64,000 nt of DNA from Rhizobium leguminosarum (GTDB taxonomy: Bacteria; Pseudomonadota; Alphaproteobacteria; Rhizobiales; Rhizobiaceae): NCBI RefSeq assembly GCF_001652265.1, contig NZ_LWBS01000109.1, positions 327,373 through 391,372 on the forward strand, written 5' to 3'. Position numbers and translations under genes: made by a program. The notes beneath the pieces were generated by a model that was not told the origin of the DNA, searched no databases, and was given only the letters and a program-made list of their open reading frames with translations. Below, piece after piece: positions 32,747 through 40,410 of this stretch. The first letter of the stretch is position 1, and each line of letters begins with the position of its first letter.

Positions 32747-33121
32747 CATAAACCTATTGTCGGGCGCATATACAAGACGGGTTGGTTTACCAAGGCGGCG
32801 CGCAAGGCGCATATATCGGATTCGGAATTGCGCGAAGCTATCAGGCAGGTAGCGGAAGGCAAGGCCGACGATCTGGGCGGCGGTGTCTTCAAGAAGCGTC
32901 TGAAAGACAACCGTCATCGTTCGATCGTCTTGGCGAATGCCGGACGGTTTTGGGTGTTCGCCTATCTTTTCGCCAAGAAGGATCGCGCGAATATCGATGA
33001 CGCGGAGCTACTGGCTTTCAAGGCGCTTGCTGCTTTGTACCGCAAGAAAACAGCATCCGATATCGAAACCGAACTTCGAGCCGGTGCGCTCGTGGAGGTA
33101 GATGATGAAGACGAAGCGTAA
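32741..33121 (+). CDS. RelE/HigB-like toxin of a type II toxin-antitoxin system
   Basis: 126 residues with a GTG start. Residues about 10-95 (TGWFTKAARKAHISDSELRE, GGGVFKKRLKDNRHRSIVLA and FWVFAYLFAKKDRANIDDAE) match the RelE/HigB-like family (phage-derived Gp49/DUF1044-like) that cleaves or otherwise inhibits mRNA translation. The basic and aromatic residues KR...R...FWVF...FAKKDR form the usual active surface. The acidic tail (EVDDEDEA) overlaps the antitoxin gene. Toxin-first order is normal for HigBA and this family. It is cytosolic and neutralised by the partner. Confidence 0.85.
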   Translation: MLHKPIVGRIYKTGWFTKAARKAHISDSELREAIRQVAEGKADDLGGGVFKKRLKDNRHRSIVLANAGRFWVFAYLFAKKDRANIDDAELLAFKALAALYRKKTASDIETELRAGALVEVDDEDEA

Positions 33122-33428
33122 ATTCAAAAGCGATGCTTTCGAAGCGATCCACAGTTCAGTCGAGGCCATGTACAACGCCGGCACAATCGACAAGGAAACG
33201 ATGCGCTCCTTCGACGAAAGTTGCCTCGTTTCGCCGGGCGTTCTCGATCCTGAAGAGATCAAGGCACTGCGGGAAAGCAATCACGTCAGCCAGCCCGTTT
33301 TCGCACGATATCTGAATACCAGCGAATCCACGGTGCAGAAGTGGGAAAGCGGTGCCAAGCGGCCGAGCGGAATCGCGCTGAAGCTGCTCTCGATCGTGCA
33401 GAAGCACGGGCTTCAGGTTCTGAGCTAG
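33105..33428 (+). CDS. Xre/HigA-like antitoxin
   Basis: 107 residues. I chose the ATG at 33105 over 33102 because GGAGG is six bases away from the former. The C-terminal helix-turn-helix reads ALRESNHVSQPVFARYLNTS then ESTVQKWESGAKRPSGIALK, typical of NadS/HigA antitoxins. It overlaps the toxin gene and should bind the palindrome at 32732-32746. Its TAG stop codon is the first base triplet of a RIME-like element, and the last coding residues (LQVLS) end exactly at that border. Confidence 0.88.
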   Translation: MKTKRKFKSDAFEAIHSSVEAMYNAGTIDKETMRSFDESCLVSPGVLDPEEIKALRESNHVSQPVFARYLNTSESTVQKWESGAKRPSGIALKLLSIVQKHGLQVLS

Positions 33429-33541
33429 AGCATGATGCCGAAAAGTGTGAGCGGTTTTCGGTCGACATCATGCTCTAACTATATAATGTAGAACAGGATT
33501 CAGATTTTAGGCCGGGTCGGCCTAAAATCATCCTGTTCTAA
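33427..33541 (-). repeat. RIME-like palindromic intergenic element, copy B (inverted)
   Basis: Same two-palindrome structure as copy A, in the opposite orientation. It fills the whole gap between the antitoxin stop and the pcaB stop, and both stop codons lie at or within its ends. Confidence 0.82.
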
Positions 33542-34584
33542 GGCGATCCAAGCCTCTTGATATTCCCCGTCAGCTCCTTCGCCAGTCGCAGGCTGGCGGC
33601 GGTTGCCATCGTCATTTGCGGCAGCAGCAGCCATTCGAGCGTCCAGGCAGCGCCCGAGCGTTCCTGTTCGTGCAAAAGGGACTGGTGGACGCCCGATAGA
33701 AGAGTGGCGTTGAAGCGGGCGAGGGAGACGAGGACTTCAGCGGAGACGGGATTCTGCTTGTGCGCCATGGCCGACGAGGTGCCGCCGCCTGATATTTCGA
33801 TCTCGCTGCCGGCCTGGGCGAGCAGCGCGATATCCTGACCCATCTTGCCGAGACTGCCCGATATCGACGCGAACAGGCCGGCGATATCGGCGATCGGCAG
33901 ACGCCCGCTCTGCCATTGCGGTGCATCGGTGAGGCCGAGTTCCTGGGCGAGCGAGGCACGGATGGCTGCGGCCTGCGATCCGAGCTTGTCCAGTGTTCCG
34001 GCCGCACCGCCGAACTGGATGGGAAAGCTCTGTTCGGTCAGGCGGTCGCGATAGGTCGTCAACGGTGCGCGCCACGCATTGAGGCGATCGGAGACGGTGA
34101 TAGGGATTGCCGCCTGCATGCGGGTATGACCCATCAGCTGATTCCGGCCGAACTGGCCGTCCAGCGCATCGAGCCCTGCGGCAATGGTGGAAAGCCGGCC
34201 GGCAAACAGGAAGACGACGGCCTTCAGGCGGATCATCAGGCTGGTATCGATGACATCCTGGCTGGTGGCGCCGAGGTGCAGGCTTTTTGCCGCTTCCTCT
34301 CCGACATCGGTGCGCAGCTGCTTGATGAGGTCGGGAACGACGACACCGTCTCTTGCCGTTGCCGATCGAAGACTGGAGACATTGGGCGAGAAGGTGGCGC
34401 AAGTTTCAGCGATGCGCCTTGCCGCTTCGGCAGGAATGAGTCCGTGAGCGGCTTCAGCCTTGGCGAGCGCGGCCTCGAAGGAGAGCATGGCCAGGATATC
34501 CGCCTCGGCGGAGAAATAGGGCGCGATTTCGTCGTCGCCGAGCAGGCCGGAAAGGAAAGGATGGTTGAAGGGCGATGCGGTCAT
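33538..34584 (-). CDS. pcaB: 3-Carboxy-cis,cis-muconate cycloisomerase
   Basis: 348 residues of the fumarase/aspartase superfamily. The start MTASPFNHPFLSGLLGDDEI is typical of PcaB and LHLGATSQDVIDTSLMIRL is the conserved central motif. The signature loop is GGGTSSAMAHKQNPV, where classical members have SSAMPHKxNP; the Pro is Ala here. The enzyme lactonises 3-carboxymuconate in the cytosol, the second step from protocatechuate. It is the last gene of pcaDCHGB and is somewhat shorter than some PcaB proteins. Its stop is set by the RIME-like element, so a few native C-terminal residues may be missing. Confidence 0.92.
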   Translation of the reverse strand: MTASPFNHPFLSGLLGDDEIAPYFSAEADILAMLSFEAALAKAEAAHGLIPAEAARRIAETCATFSPNVSSLRSATARDGVVVPDLIKQLRTDVGEEAAKSLHLGATSQDVIDTSLMIRLKAVVFLFAGRLSTIAAGLDALDGQFGRNQLMGHTRMQAAIPITVSDRLNAWRAPLTTYRDRLTEQSFPIQFGGAAGTLDKLGSQAAAIRASLAQELGLTDAPQWQSGRLPIADIAGLFASISGSLGKMGQDIALLAQAGSEIEISGGGTSSAMAHKQNPVSAEVLVSLARFNATLLSGVHQSLLHEQERSGAAWTLEWLLLPQMTMATAASLRLAKELTGNIKRLGSP

Positions 34585-34604
34585 GATTGTCTCGGTTTGT
34601 GGTG

Positions 34605-34735
34605 GGGCCTCCTCATCCGGCTGTCGCCACCTTCTTCCCGCTGGGCAGAAGGGACTCGAGGCTGCGCCGGCGCCTCTGGGCAGATGATCTCGCGTGGCAC
34701 GTCCCCTCTCCCTCGGGGAGAGGGTAGGAGGGGAC
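34605..34735. repeat. Palindromic intergenic repeat, copy 2, between pcaG and pcaB
   Basis: Inverted relative of the element at 27060-27205: CACCTTCTTCCCGC and GCACGTCCCCTCTCCCTCGG followed by GGAGAGGG are shared. It sits in the only large gap of the pcaDCHGB operon, where a hairpin could reduce pcaB expression or protect the upstream message. Confidence 0.68.
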
Positions 34736-34782
34736 GCTACCTGCAGATAGCCTCCCCAGCAAGCTGAACGCGACGCCGGCCC

Positions 34783-35394
34783 TCAGATATCGAGAAACAC
34801 CGTTTCCTTCGGACCTTGCAGATGGATGTCGAAATGACAGGTTGCGCCGTCGCGGGTGGCGACCATCGTTGCGACGCGCTCGCGATGTTCGATGCGGGAA
34901 AGCAGCGGGTCGGCGGCGTTGGCTTCCGTCTCCTCGGGGAAATACATGCGCGTGTGCAGGCCGATATTGATGCCGCGGGCCACGATCCAGAAGGTGATGT
35001 GCGGGGCTTGTCTGCGGCCGTCCTTGAAGGGGACACGGCCGGGCTTGACCGTCTCGAAGCTGTAGACGCCGTCCTCGGCACGGGTCGGGCAGCGGCCCCA
35101 GCCGGTGAAATTGGGATCGGCAGCACCGCGCATTTCCGACGGGCTGTTGTAGAGCCCGGCGCTGTCGGCCTGCCAGATCTCGATGACCGCATCGCGCACC
35201 AATGCGCCGGCGCCGTCGAAGATCCGGCCGGTGACGGTGATACGCTCGCCGAGCGTCTTGTCGTTGACCATCTCCATGCCGAGATCGGTGTCGTAAACGC
35301 CCGAGATGTTGCAGAAATTCGGCGTCAGGCCGATATGGACATAGGGGCCGGCCGTCTGCGACGGGGTTTCCTTGAGGTAGCCGAGCTGCTGCAT
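34783..35394 (-). CDS. pcaG: Protocatechuate 3,4-dioxygenase alpha subunit
   Basis: 203 residues. It starts MQQLGYLKETPSQTAGPYVH and shows the intradiol dioxygenase barrel with VIEIWQADSAGLYNSP and FWIVARGINIGLHTRMYF. The alpha subunit lacks the iron ligands, which are carried by PcaH. It forms alpha-beta protomers that open the protocatechuate ring between the hydroxyls using O2. The gap to pcaH is two bases, so the subunits are translated together. The position after pcaDCH matches rhizobial pca operons. Confidence 0.95.
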   Translation of the reverse strand: MQQLGYLKETPSQTAGPYVHIGLTPNFCNISGVYDTDLGMEMVNDKTLGERITVTGRIFDGAGALVRDAVIEIWQADSAGLYNSPSEMRGAADPNFTGWGRCPTRAEDGVYSFETVKPGRVPFKDGRRQAPHITFWIVARGINIGLHTRMYFPEETEANAADPLLSRIEHRERVATMVATRDGATCHFDIHLQGPKETVFLDI

Positions 35395-35396
35395 GG

Positions 35397-36146
35397 TCAG
35401 TTGCCCTCCAGTCTGTTTTCGAACATCGTCGAGCGGCGGCCGCGCAGTACGATATCGAATTTATAGGCACGTGAATCCATCGGAATGGTGTTGCCCCAGT
35501 CGAGCGGCGCGATCAGCTGCTCGATCGCCGTCTTGTCGGGGATCGTGCCGACGATCGGACATTTCCAGATCATCGGATCGCCTTCGAAATACATCTGGGT
35601 GATCAGGCGTTGGGCAAAGCCATGCCCGAAGATCGAAAAATGGATATGGGCGGGACGCCAGTCGTTGATGCCGTTCGGCCAGGGATAGGCGCCGGGACGG
35701 ATGGTGCGGAAATGGTAGCGGCCGTCCTCGTCGGTAATGGCGCGGCCGCAGCCGCCGAAATTCGGGTCGATCGCCGCCAGATAGGTTTCCTTCTTATGGC
35801 GATAGCGGCCGCCGGCATTGGCCTGCCAGAACTCGACCAAGGCGCCTGCAACCGGCCTGGCGCGCTCGTCGAGCACGCGGCCATGGACGATGATGCGTTC
35901 GCCGATCGCGCTTTCGCCGGGCTGCGCGTAGTTCAGGATCAGGTCGTTGTCGAGTTCACCGATCATCGAATGGCCGAAGACCGGACCGGTTGTCTCGGAA
36001 ATCGTGCCGTCGAGCGACAGCAGCGCGCGCTGCGGCGCGCGCAGCACGGAGGTCTTGTAGCCGGGGGTCAGAGCTGGCGCATGCCAGGCGCGGTCGCGGG
36101 CGAAGAAGCCGCCGGTCTCGGGCTTGCGGTTCGGTCGTTCGGACAT
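35397..36146 (-). CDS. pcaH: Protocatechuate 3,4-dioxygenase beta subunit
   Basis: 249 residues. All four non-heme Fe(III) ligands can be placed by spacing to characterised enzymes: Tyr115 ([12 protein letters not shown]), Tyr154 (PGAYPWPNG), His167 and His169 ([12 protein letters not shown]). EFWQANAGG and DPNFGGCGR are also conserved. The enzyme catalyses intradiol cleavage of protocatechuate to 3-carboxy-cis,cis-muconate in the cytosol. The gene follows pcaC by nine bases and is co-transcribed with pcaG. Confidence 0.97.
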   Translation of the reverse strand: MSERPNRKPETGGFFARDRAWHAPALTPGYKTSVLRAPQRALLSLDGTISETTGPVFGHSMIGELDNDLILNYAQPGESAIGERIIVHGRVLDERARPVAGALVEFWQANAGGRYRHKKETYLAAIDPNFGGCGRAITDEDGRYHFRTIRPGAYPWPNGINDWRPAHIHFSIFGHGFAQRLITQMYFEGDPMIWKCPIVGTIPDKTAIEQLIAPLDWGNTIPMDSRAYKFDIVLRGRRSTMFENRLEGN

Positions 36147-36155
36147 GTTCCTCCC

Positions 36156-36560
36156 TTAGGCCGCCTTTTCGGCGTCCATCTGTTCAAAAGCCTGCTTTGC
36201 GATCTTGATCGCGTGATTGGCGGCGGGAACGCCGGCATAGATCGCCACATGCAGCAGCGCCTCGCAAATATCCTCACGGGTCGCCCCCGTATTGGCAGTG
36301 GCGCGCACATGCATGGCGACCTCGTCGTCCTGGCCGAGGGCGGCGAGCAGAGCGATCGTGACGATCGAGCGCTCGCGCTTCGTCAGCGCCGGGCGCGACC
36401 AGACATGGCCCCAGGCAGCTTCGGTGATCAATTCCTGGAAAGGGCGGTCGAACTCCGTCGATGCAGAGGCGGCGCGGTCGACATGGGCGTCGCCGAGCAC
36501 GGCGCGGCGGGTCGCCATGCCCTGCCGATAGCGCTCGGAGGAGGACGTGGTCTCATTCAT
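36156..36560 (-). CDS. pcaC: 4-Carboxymuconolactone decarboxylase
   Basis: 134 residues from the ATG at 36560 (MNETTSSSERYRQGMATRRA), which overlaps the pcaD stop by four bases; a longer frame upstream runs inside pcaD. The helical AhpD/CMD fold is recognisable in AAWGHVWSRPALTKRERSIV and GATREDICEALLHVAIYAGV then PAANHAIKIAKQAF. The enzyme decarboxylates gamma-carboxymuconolactone to the enol-lactone that PcaD hydrolyses. It is a stand-alone PcaC, not the PcaL (PcaD-PcaC) fusion found in some actinobacteria. Confidence 0.94.
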   Translation of the reverse strand: MNETTSSSERYRQGMATRRAVLGDAHVDRAASASTEFDRPFQELITEAAWGHVWSRPALTKRERSIVTIALLAALGQDDEVAMHVRATANTGATREDICEALLHVAIYAGVPAANHAIKIAKQAFEQMDAEKAA

Positions 36561-37366
36561 GGGCTGACTTCTCCGGACGGAATGGATGTGAGGAAGGCGC
36601 GGATGATCGCCGTCAGCGCCTCCGGCTGCTCGACGCAGGGAATGTGCGCGCAATCAGGGATGACCTCGTAACGGGCGCCTGATATCAGCTTCGCGGTCGA
36701 AAGCACGAGATCGGGCGCCGTCGAGCCGTCCTGGTCGCCGACGATGCAGATCGTCGGGATGGCGATCGTCTTTGCGATTTCGGTGAAATCGACATCGCGG
36801 ATCGCGGCGCAGGCGGCGAGATAGCCCTCGACGGGCTGGCGCGTCAGCATGTTGCAATAGCCGCCATAGGCATTGTTCTCGGGCCGCCGGAAGGCGGGTG
36901 TGAACCAGCGTTCCATGATCGCGTCGACAATGCTGCCGATGCCGTTTTTTTCGACGGCGGCGATGCGGGCGTTCCAGCTCTCCGCCGTGCCGATCTTATG
37001 GGCGGTGTCGCAGAGGATCAGCGCGCGGATCAGGTCCGGCCGGCGGTGATAGAGCGACTGGGCGATGAGGCCGCCGACCGAGAGACCGCAGATGACGGCA
37101 TCCTTGACCGACAGCAGATCGAGAAGGCCGGCGAGATCCGTCGCATGGTCCTCGATCGATGAGGGGAGCTGGCCGACATCGGAAAGGCCGTGGCCGCGCT
37201 TGTCGTAAAGCACGATGGCGAATTCGCCGGCAAGCCGGACCACGACGTCGCGCCAGATGCGGAAATCCGTTCCCAGCGAATTGGTAAAGACGATCACCGG
37301 CCTGTCGGCAGGGGCGCCAATGACCTGATAATGGATCGTCACGTCGTTTATGCGGGCGAATTGCAC
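36557..37366 (-). CDS. pcaD: Beta-ketoadipate enol-lactone hydrolase
   Basis: 269 residues of the alpha/beta hydrolase fold. The nucleophile is Ser96 in VICGLSVGGLIA; the oxyanion strand contains IVFTNSLGTDFRIW, LYDKRGHGLSD is conserved, and the catalytic His is in IPDCAHIPCVEQPEAL. It hydrolyses beta-ketoadipate enol-lactone to beta-ketoadipate in the cytosol. It is the first gene of the operon, divergent from pcaQ across 95 bases that carry the PcaQ site. Confidence 0.94.
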   Translation of the reverse strand: MQFARINDVTIHYQVIGAPADRPVIVFTNSLGTDFRIWRDVVVRLAGEFAIVLYDKRGHGLSDVGQLPSSIEDHATDLAGLLDLLSVKDAVICGLSVGGLIAQSLYHRRPDLIRALILCDTAHKIGTAESWNARIAAVEKNGIGSIVDAIMERWFTPAFRRPENNAYGGYCNMLTRQPVEGYLAACAAIRDVDFTEIAKTIAIPTICIVGDQDGSTAPDLVLSTAKLISGARYEVIPDCAHIPCVEQPEALTAIIRAFLTSIPSGEVSP

Positions 37367-37438
37367 GTCACTCTCCTCCTGAATGGTGAAATTGACTGGT
37401 TGATCCGGTTAAGTAAAATGATATTTATTGGCGTTTCG

Positions 37439-37454
37439 ATAACCCTGGAGTTAT
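37439..37454. promoter_or_regulatory. Predicted PcaQ binding site
   Basis: ATAACCCTGGAGTTAT is a dyad with four central bases (ATAACC-N4-AGTTAT) and fits the ATAACC-N4-GGTTAA type sequence described for PcaQ in Sinorhizobium. It lies only eight bases before the pcaQ ATG and covers its GGAG ribosome site. An isolated GGTTAA at 37407-37412 could be part of a second half-site. Confidence 0.68.
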
Positions 37455-37461
37455 GTGAACG

Positions 37462-38379
37462 ATGATCGACAGCCGGGTCAAGTTCCGCCATCTGCAAACC
37501 TTTGTCGAGGTGGCGCGGCAGAAGAGCGTCATGAAGGCCGCCGAATTGCTGCATGTCAGCCAGCCGGCAGTCACCAAGACGATCCGCGAACTGGAACAGG
37601 TGCTGGGGGTCGATGTTTTCGAGCGCGATGGCCGCGGCATCAAGATCACCCGCTACGGCGAGGTCTTCCTGCGGCACGCTGGCGCTGCGCTGACGGCGCT
37701 GCGCCAAGGTCTCGATTCCGTCTCGCAGGAGCAGTTCGCCGACGCACCGCCGATCCGCATCGGCGCGCTGCCGACAGTGTCATCGCGCATCATGCCGCGG
37801 GCGATGGAACTCTTCCTCAAGGAGAAGACCTGGAGCCGGGTGAAGATCGTCACCGGCGAGAACGCGGTGCTGCTGGAGCAGCTTCGCGTCGGAGATCTCG
37901 ATATCGTCCTCGGACGTCTGGCAGGCGCTGAGAAGATGGCGGGCTTTTCCTTTGAACATCTTTATTCCGAGCAGGTGGTGTTTGCCGTGCGCGCCGGCCA
38001 TCCGCTGCTCGACGGCCGGCAATCGCTGTTTGCCGGCTTCGGCAACTATACGGTGCTGATGCCGACGCGGGGGTCGATCATTCGGCCGGTGGTCGAAAAT
38101 TTCCTCATCGCCAACGGCGTCTCCAGCCTGCCGAACCAGATCGAGACGGTGTCGGATTCCTTCGGCCGCGCATTCCTCAGGGCAAGCGATGCGATCTGGA
38201 TCATCTCCAACGGCGTGGTGGCCAACGATGTTGCCGACGGGCGGCTGGCGCTTCTGCCGGTTGATACCGGCGAGACCAAGGGGCCGGTCGGGTTGACGAT
38301 GCGCGCCGATGCCGTGCCGTCGCTGCCGCAATCGATCCTGATGCAGACGATCCGCGAGGCGGCAGGCGCGGTATCCTGA
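37462..38379 (+). CDS. pcaQ: LysR-type activator of the pca operon
   Basis: 305 residues. The N-terminal winged helix reads FRHLQTFVEVARQKSVMKAA then ELLHVSQPAVTKTIRELEQV, with the helix-turn-helix at about residues 20-45. The C-terminal co-inducer domain contains RIGALPTVSSRIMPRAMELF. PcaQ activates pcaDCHGB in response to beta-carboxymuconate or its lactone. Divergent position and the dyad site in the shared promoter support this. By analogy with other LysR proteins it would also repress its own gene. Confidence 0.94.
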   Translation: MIDSRVKFRHLQTFVEVARQKSVMKAAELLHVSQPAVTKTIRELEQVLGVDVFERDGRGIKITRYGEVFLRHAGAALTALRQGLDSVSQEQFADAPPIRIGALPTVSSRIMPRAMELFLKEKTWSRVKIVTGENAVLLEQLRVGDLDIVLGRLAGAEKMAGFSFEHLYSEQVVFAVRAGHPLLDGRQSLFAGFGNYTVLMPTRGSIIRPVVENFLIANGVSSLPNQIETVSDSFGRAFLRASDAIWIISNGVVANDVADGRLALLPVDTGETKGPVGLTMRADAVPSLPQSILMQTIREAAGAVS

Positions 38380-38398
38380 GATAACGGAGGTCGGACCG

Positions 38399-39085
38399 AT
38401 GGGCGATCAGAACAAGGATCTGGGCAGGCGGGCGACGGAAGCGACGGTGAAATTCGTCGCGGTGCTTTCGGTGATGATCTTCGTCGCGGCAGGCTCGCTG
38501 TCCTATTGGCAGGGCTGGCTGTTCCTTCAATTTTTGCGGCTGGATCATCGCGACGACAGCCTATTTCCTGAAATATGACCGCGCTTTGCTGGAACAGCGA
38601 CTGCATGTCGGGCCGGGCGCGGAGCGGCAACCCATGCAAAAGCGTATTCAGCTTTTCAACAGCGTCGTGCTGATTGCGCTCTTCATCGGCTCGGCGCTCG
38701 ATCATCGGTTCGGCTGGTCGGCCGTTCCGGTGCCGATGGTAATTTTCGGTAATCTCCTGGTCGCGGTCGGCTTTTACGGCTGCTTCCTCGTCTTGCGGCA
38801 GAACAGCTTCGCCTCGGCGACGGTCGAGATCCGTAGGGATCAGCGGGTCATTTCGAGCGGGCTCTATAGCGTCGTGCGCCATCCAATGTACGCGCGGCGC
38901 TGGTGCTCTTCTCAGGCATGCCGCTGTCGCTCGGCTCGTATTGGAGCCTGCTTGCTATCCCTCCCGCCTTCGCCGGACTTGCTGCGCGGCTGCTGGATGA
39001 GGAGAAGCATCTGACGAGAGACCTGCCGGGTTACGCCGAATACCGCCGCAAGGTCCGCTACCGGCTGCTGCCTGGACTATGGTGA
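38399..39085 (+). pseudogene. Isoprenylcysteine-methyltransferase-like membrane protein, two frameshifts
   Basis: Reading starts MGDQNKDLGRRATEATVKFV and goes well to YWQGWLFL, then the frame changes near 38525 to give GWIIATTAYFLKYDRALLEQ RLHVG in a second frame. A second change near 38893 interrupts the family hallmark RHPMYAAALVLFSG: SVVRHPMYA is in one frame and LFSGMPLSLGSYWSLL in the next. The final LTRDLPGYAEYRRKVRYRL is the normal C-terminus. Restored, it would be about 225 residues with four to five helices of the ICMT/NnrU-like type. Either a decaying gene or two sequencing errors. Confidence 0.8.
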
Positions 39086-39145
39086 CGCCAAAGCCGGCAG
39101 TCCGCCGGACGCACCTCTTTAAATTTGGTTGATGAATGCCCAGAT

Positions 39146-39165
39146 TTGGACTATGTCTAGTTCAA
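39146..39165. promoter_or_regulatory. Inverted repeat upstream of the Xre-type antitoxin gene
   Basis: TTGGACTA and TAGTTCAA (7 of 8 positions pair) flank TGTC, 14 bases before the antitoxin ATG. This is a probable autoregulatory operator; the TTGGAC half could also serve as a -35-like element. Confidence 0.55.
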
Positions 39166-39179
39166 GACAGGAGGCGTTT

Positions 39180-39701
39180 ATGCAGCATGCGCGACGGGAG
39201 CACCAAGAAGGCCAGGGGCCACAGCGACTGGAAACCGAGCGGTTTGCTCCGGCAAACCGCAAGAGGCTGAGCGCCCCGGCCTTGCGAACCTTTCTGGCGA
39301 TCGCCGATCTCTGGGGGCTGACGGAAGAGCAGCGGCTGCTCGTGCTCGGTTATCCCTCTCGGTCGACCTATCACAATTGGGCCAAACAGGCGCGCGAGCA
39401 CGGCGCTTTCACGCTCGATGTCGATACGCTGACTCGCATCTCGGCCGTGCTCGGCATCCACCAGGCGCTCGGCGTGCTGTTTTCCGATGAACGCGCCGGC
39501 GTCGCCTGGCTGCGCACACCGCATCGGGCGCTCGTTTTCAGCGGGCATCCGCCGCTTGATATCGTGACCAACGGCACCCAGGACGGGTTGATGACCGTCC
39601 GCCGCTTTCTCGATGGCGCGCGAGGCGGTCTCTATATGCAGCCGAATGCGCTCGACGAAGCGTTCACGCCCTACGAAGACGCGGACATCGTCTTCCGGTG
39701 A
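39180..39701 (+). CDS. Xre/MbcA/ParS-type antitoxin
   Basis: 173 residues from the ATG at 39180, which has AGGAGG five bases upstream; in-frame starts at 39129-39153 lie in the operator. The N-terminal region (LSAPALRTFLAIADLWGLTE and RSTYHNWAKQAREHGAFTLD) is a helix-turn-helix-like domain. The C-terminal part (LFSDERAGVAWLRTPHRALV, GHPPLDIVTNGTQDGLMTVR) is the toxin-binding DUF2384 domain. It overlaps the RES toxin gene by four bases. Its job is to block the RES toxin and repress the operon. Confidence 0.9.
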   Translation: MQHARREHQEGQGPQRLETERFAPANRKRLSAPALRTFLAIADLWGLTEEQRLLVLGYPSRSTYHNWAKQAREHGAFTLDVDTLTRISAVLGIHQALGVLFSDERAGVAWLRTPHRALVFSGHPPLDIVTNGTQDGLMTVRRFLDGARGGLYMQPNALDEAFTPYEDADIVFR

Positions 39702-40369
39702 GGGATCGTTTTGCCCAGGCGCCGCGTCCGTCGTACCGGCTGATCCCCTCGCAATTTCCGCCCATCGGGCTTTTCGAGACGGTGACGCGGGCGGCCGATC
39801 TCGAAGCCGTGATGGAGCTCGTCGGCTGGACCAACGACCGTCTGGTCGCCGACCGCATCCAACGGCTTCCCGAGGACCAATGGGTTTATGGCATTGCCAA
39901 TGCCAGCATTGTCATGGCAGCATTCCTGCATGTCGCGCCGGGAGGAATGCGATTCAACGGCCCTGATCTCGGCGCATGGTATGCCGCCGACGATCTCAGG
40001 ACAGCCGCCGCGGAGGTTGGCCATCATCTCAGGCGCGAAGCTTACGCGCGCGGCGTCGCGACGATGGCGCGCACCTATCGAAGCTATTCGGCCAGTCTGA
40101 TTGGTGATTACCTCGACATTCGCGGCGAAGAGAGGCTGCGGCCCGATGTCTATGACGGCACCAGCTATGCGGCATCGCAGGTGCTGGGGGAAGAGGTGCG
40201 CTCGAGCGGCGGCGCCGGTATCCTCTATGATAGTGTCCGGCTGAGAGGTGGAGTGGCCATCGTCGCCCACCGGCCGCGCAATATTCGCGACGTCGTCCAG
40301 GCCGACCACTTCGAAATCACCGTTTCTGCCACCGACCGGCGCATCGATGTCAGGAAGCTTGCGGCCTGA
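39698..40369 (+). CDS. RES-domain NAD+-degrading toxin
   Basis: 223 residues. RES proteins fold like ADP-ribosyltransferases and kill or arrest cells by consuming NAD+. The expected pattern is visible: an early Tyr-Arg (SYRLIPSQFPPIG), GGMRFNGPDLGAWYAADDLR with the conserved Arg, Trp and Tyr, the TAAAEVGHH segment with the acidic residue, and LYDSVRLRGGVAIV carrying the Ser of the RES name. It starts inside the antitoxin stop, as is usual for Xre-RES pairs. The first residues MRDRFAQAPRP are less certain. Confidence 0.9.
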   Translation: MRDRFAQAPRPSYRLIPSQFPPIGLFETVTRAADLEAVMELVGWTNDRLVADRIQRLPEDQWVYGIANASIVMAAFLHVAPGGMRFNGPDLGAWYAADDLRTAAAEVGHHLRREAYARGVATMARTYRSYSASLIGDYLDIRGEERLRPDVYDGTSYAASQVLGEEVRSSGGAGILYDSVRLRGGVAIVAHRPRNIRDVVQADHFEITVSATDRRIDVRKLAA

Positions 40370-40410
40370 TGGCGGCAGCCGCGGGCCGGCGCTGGGGATA
40401 TGAGTGATGC

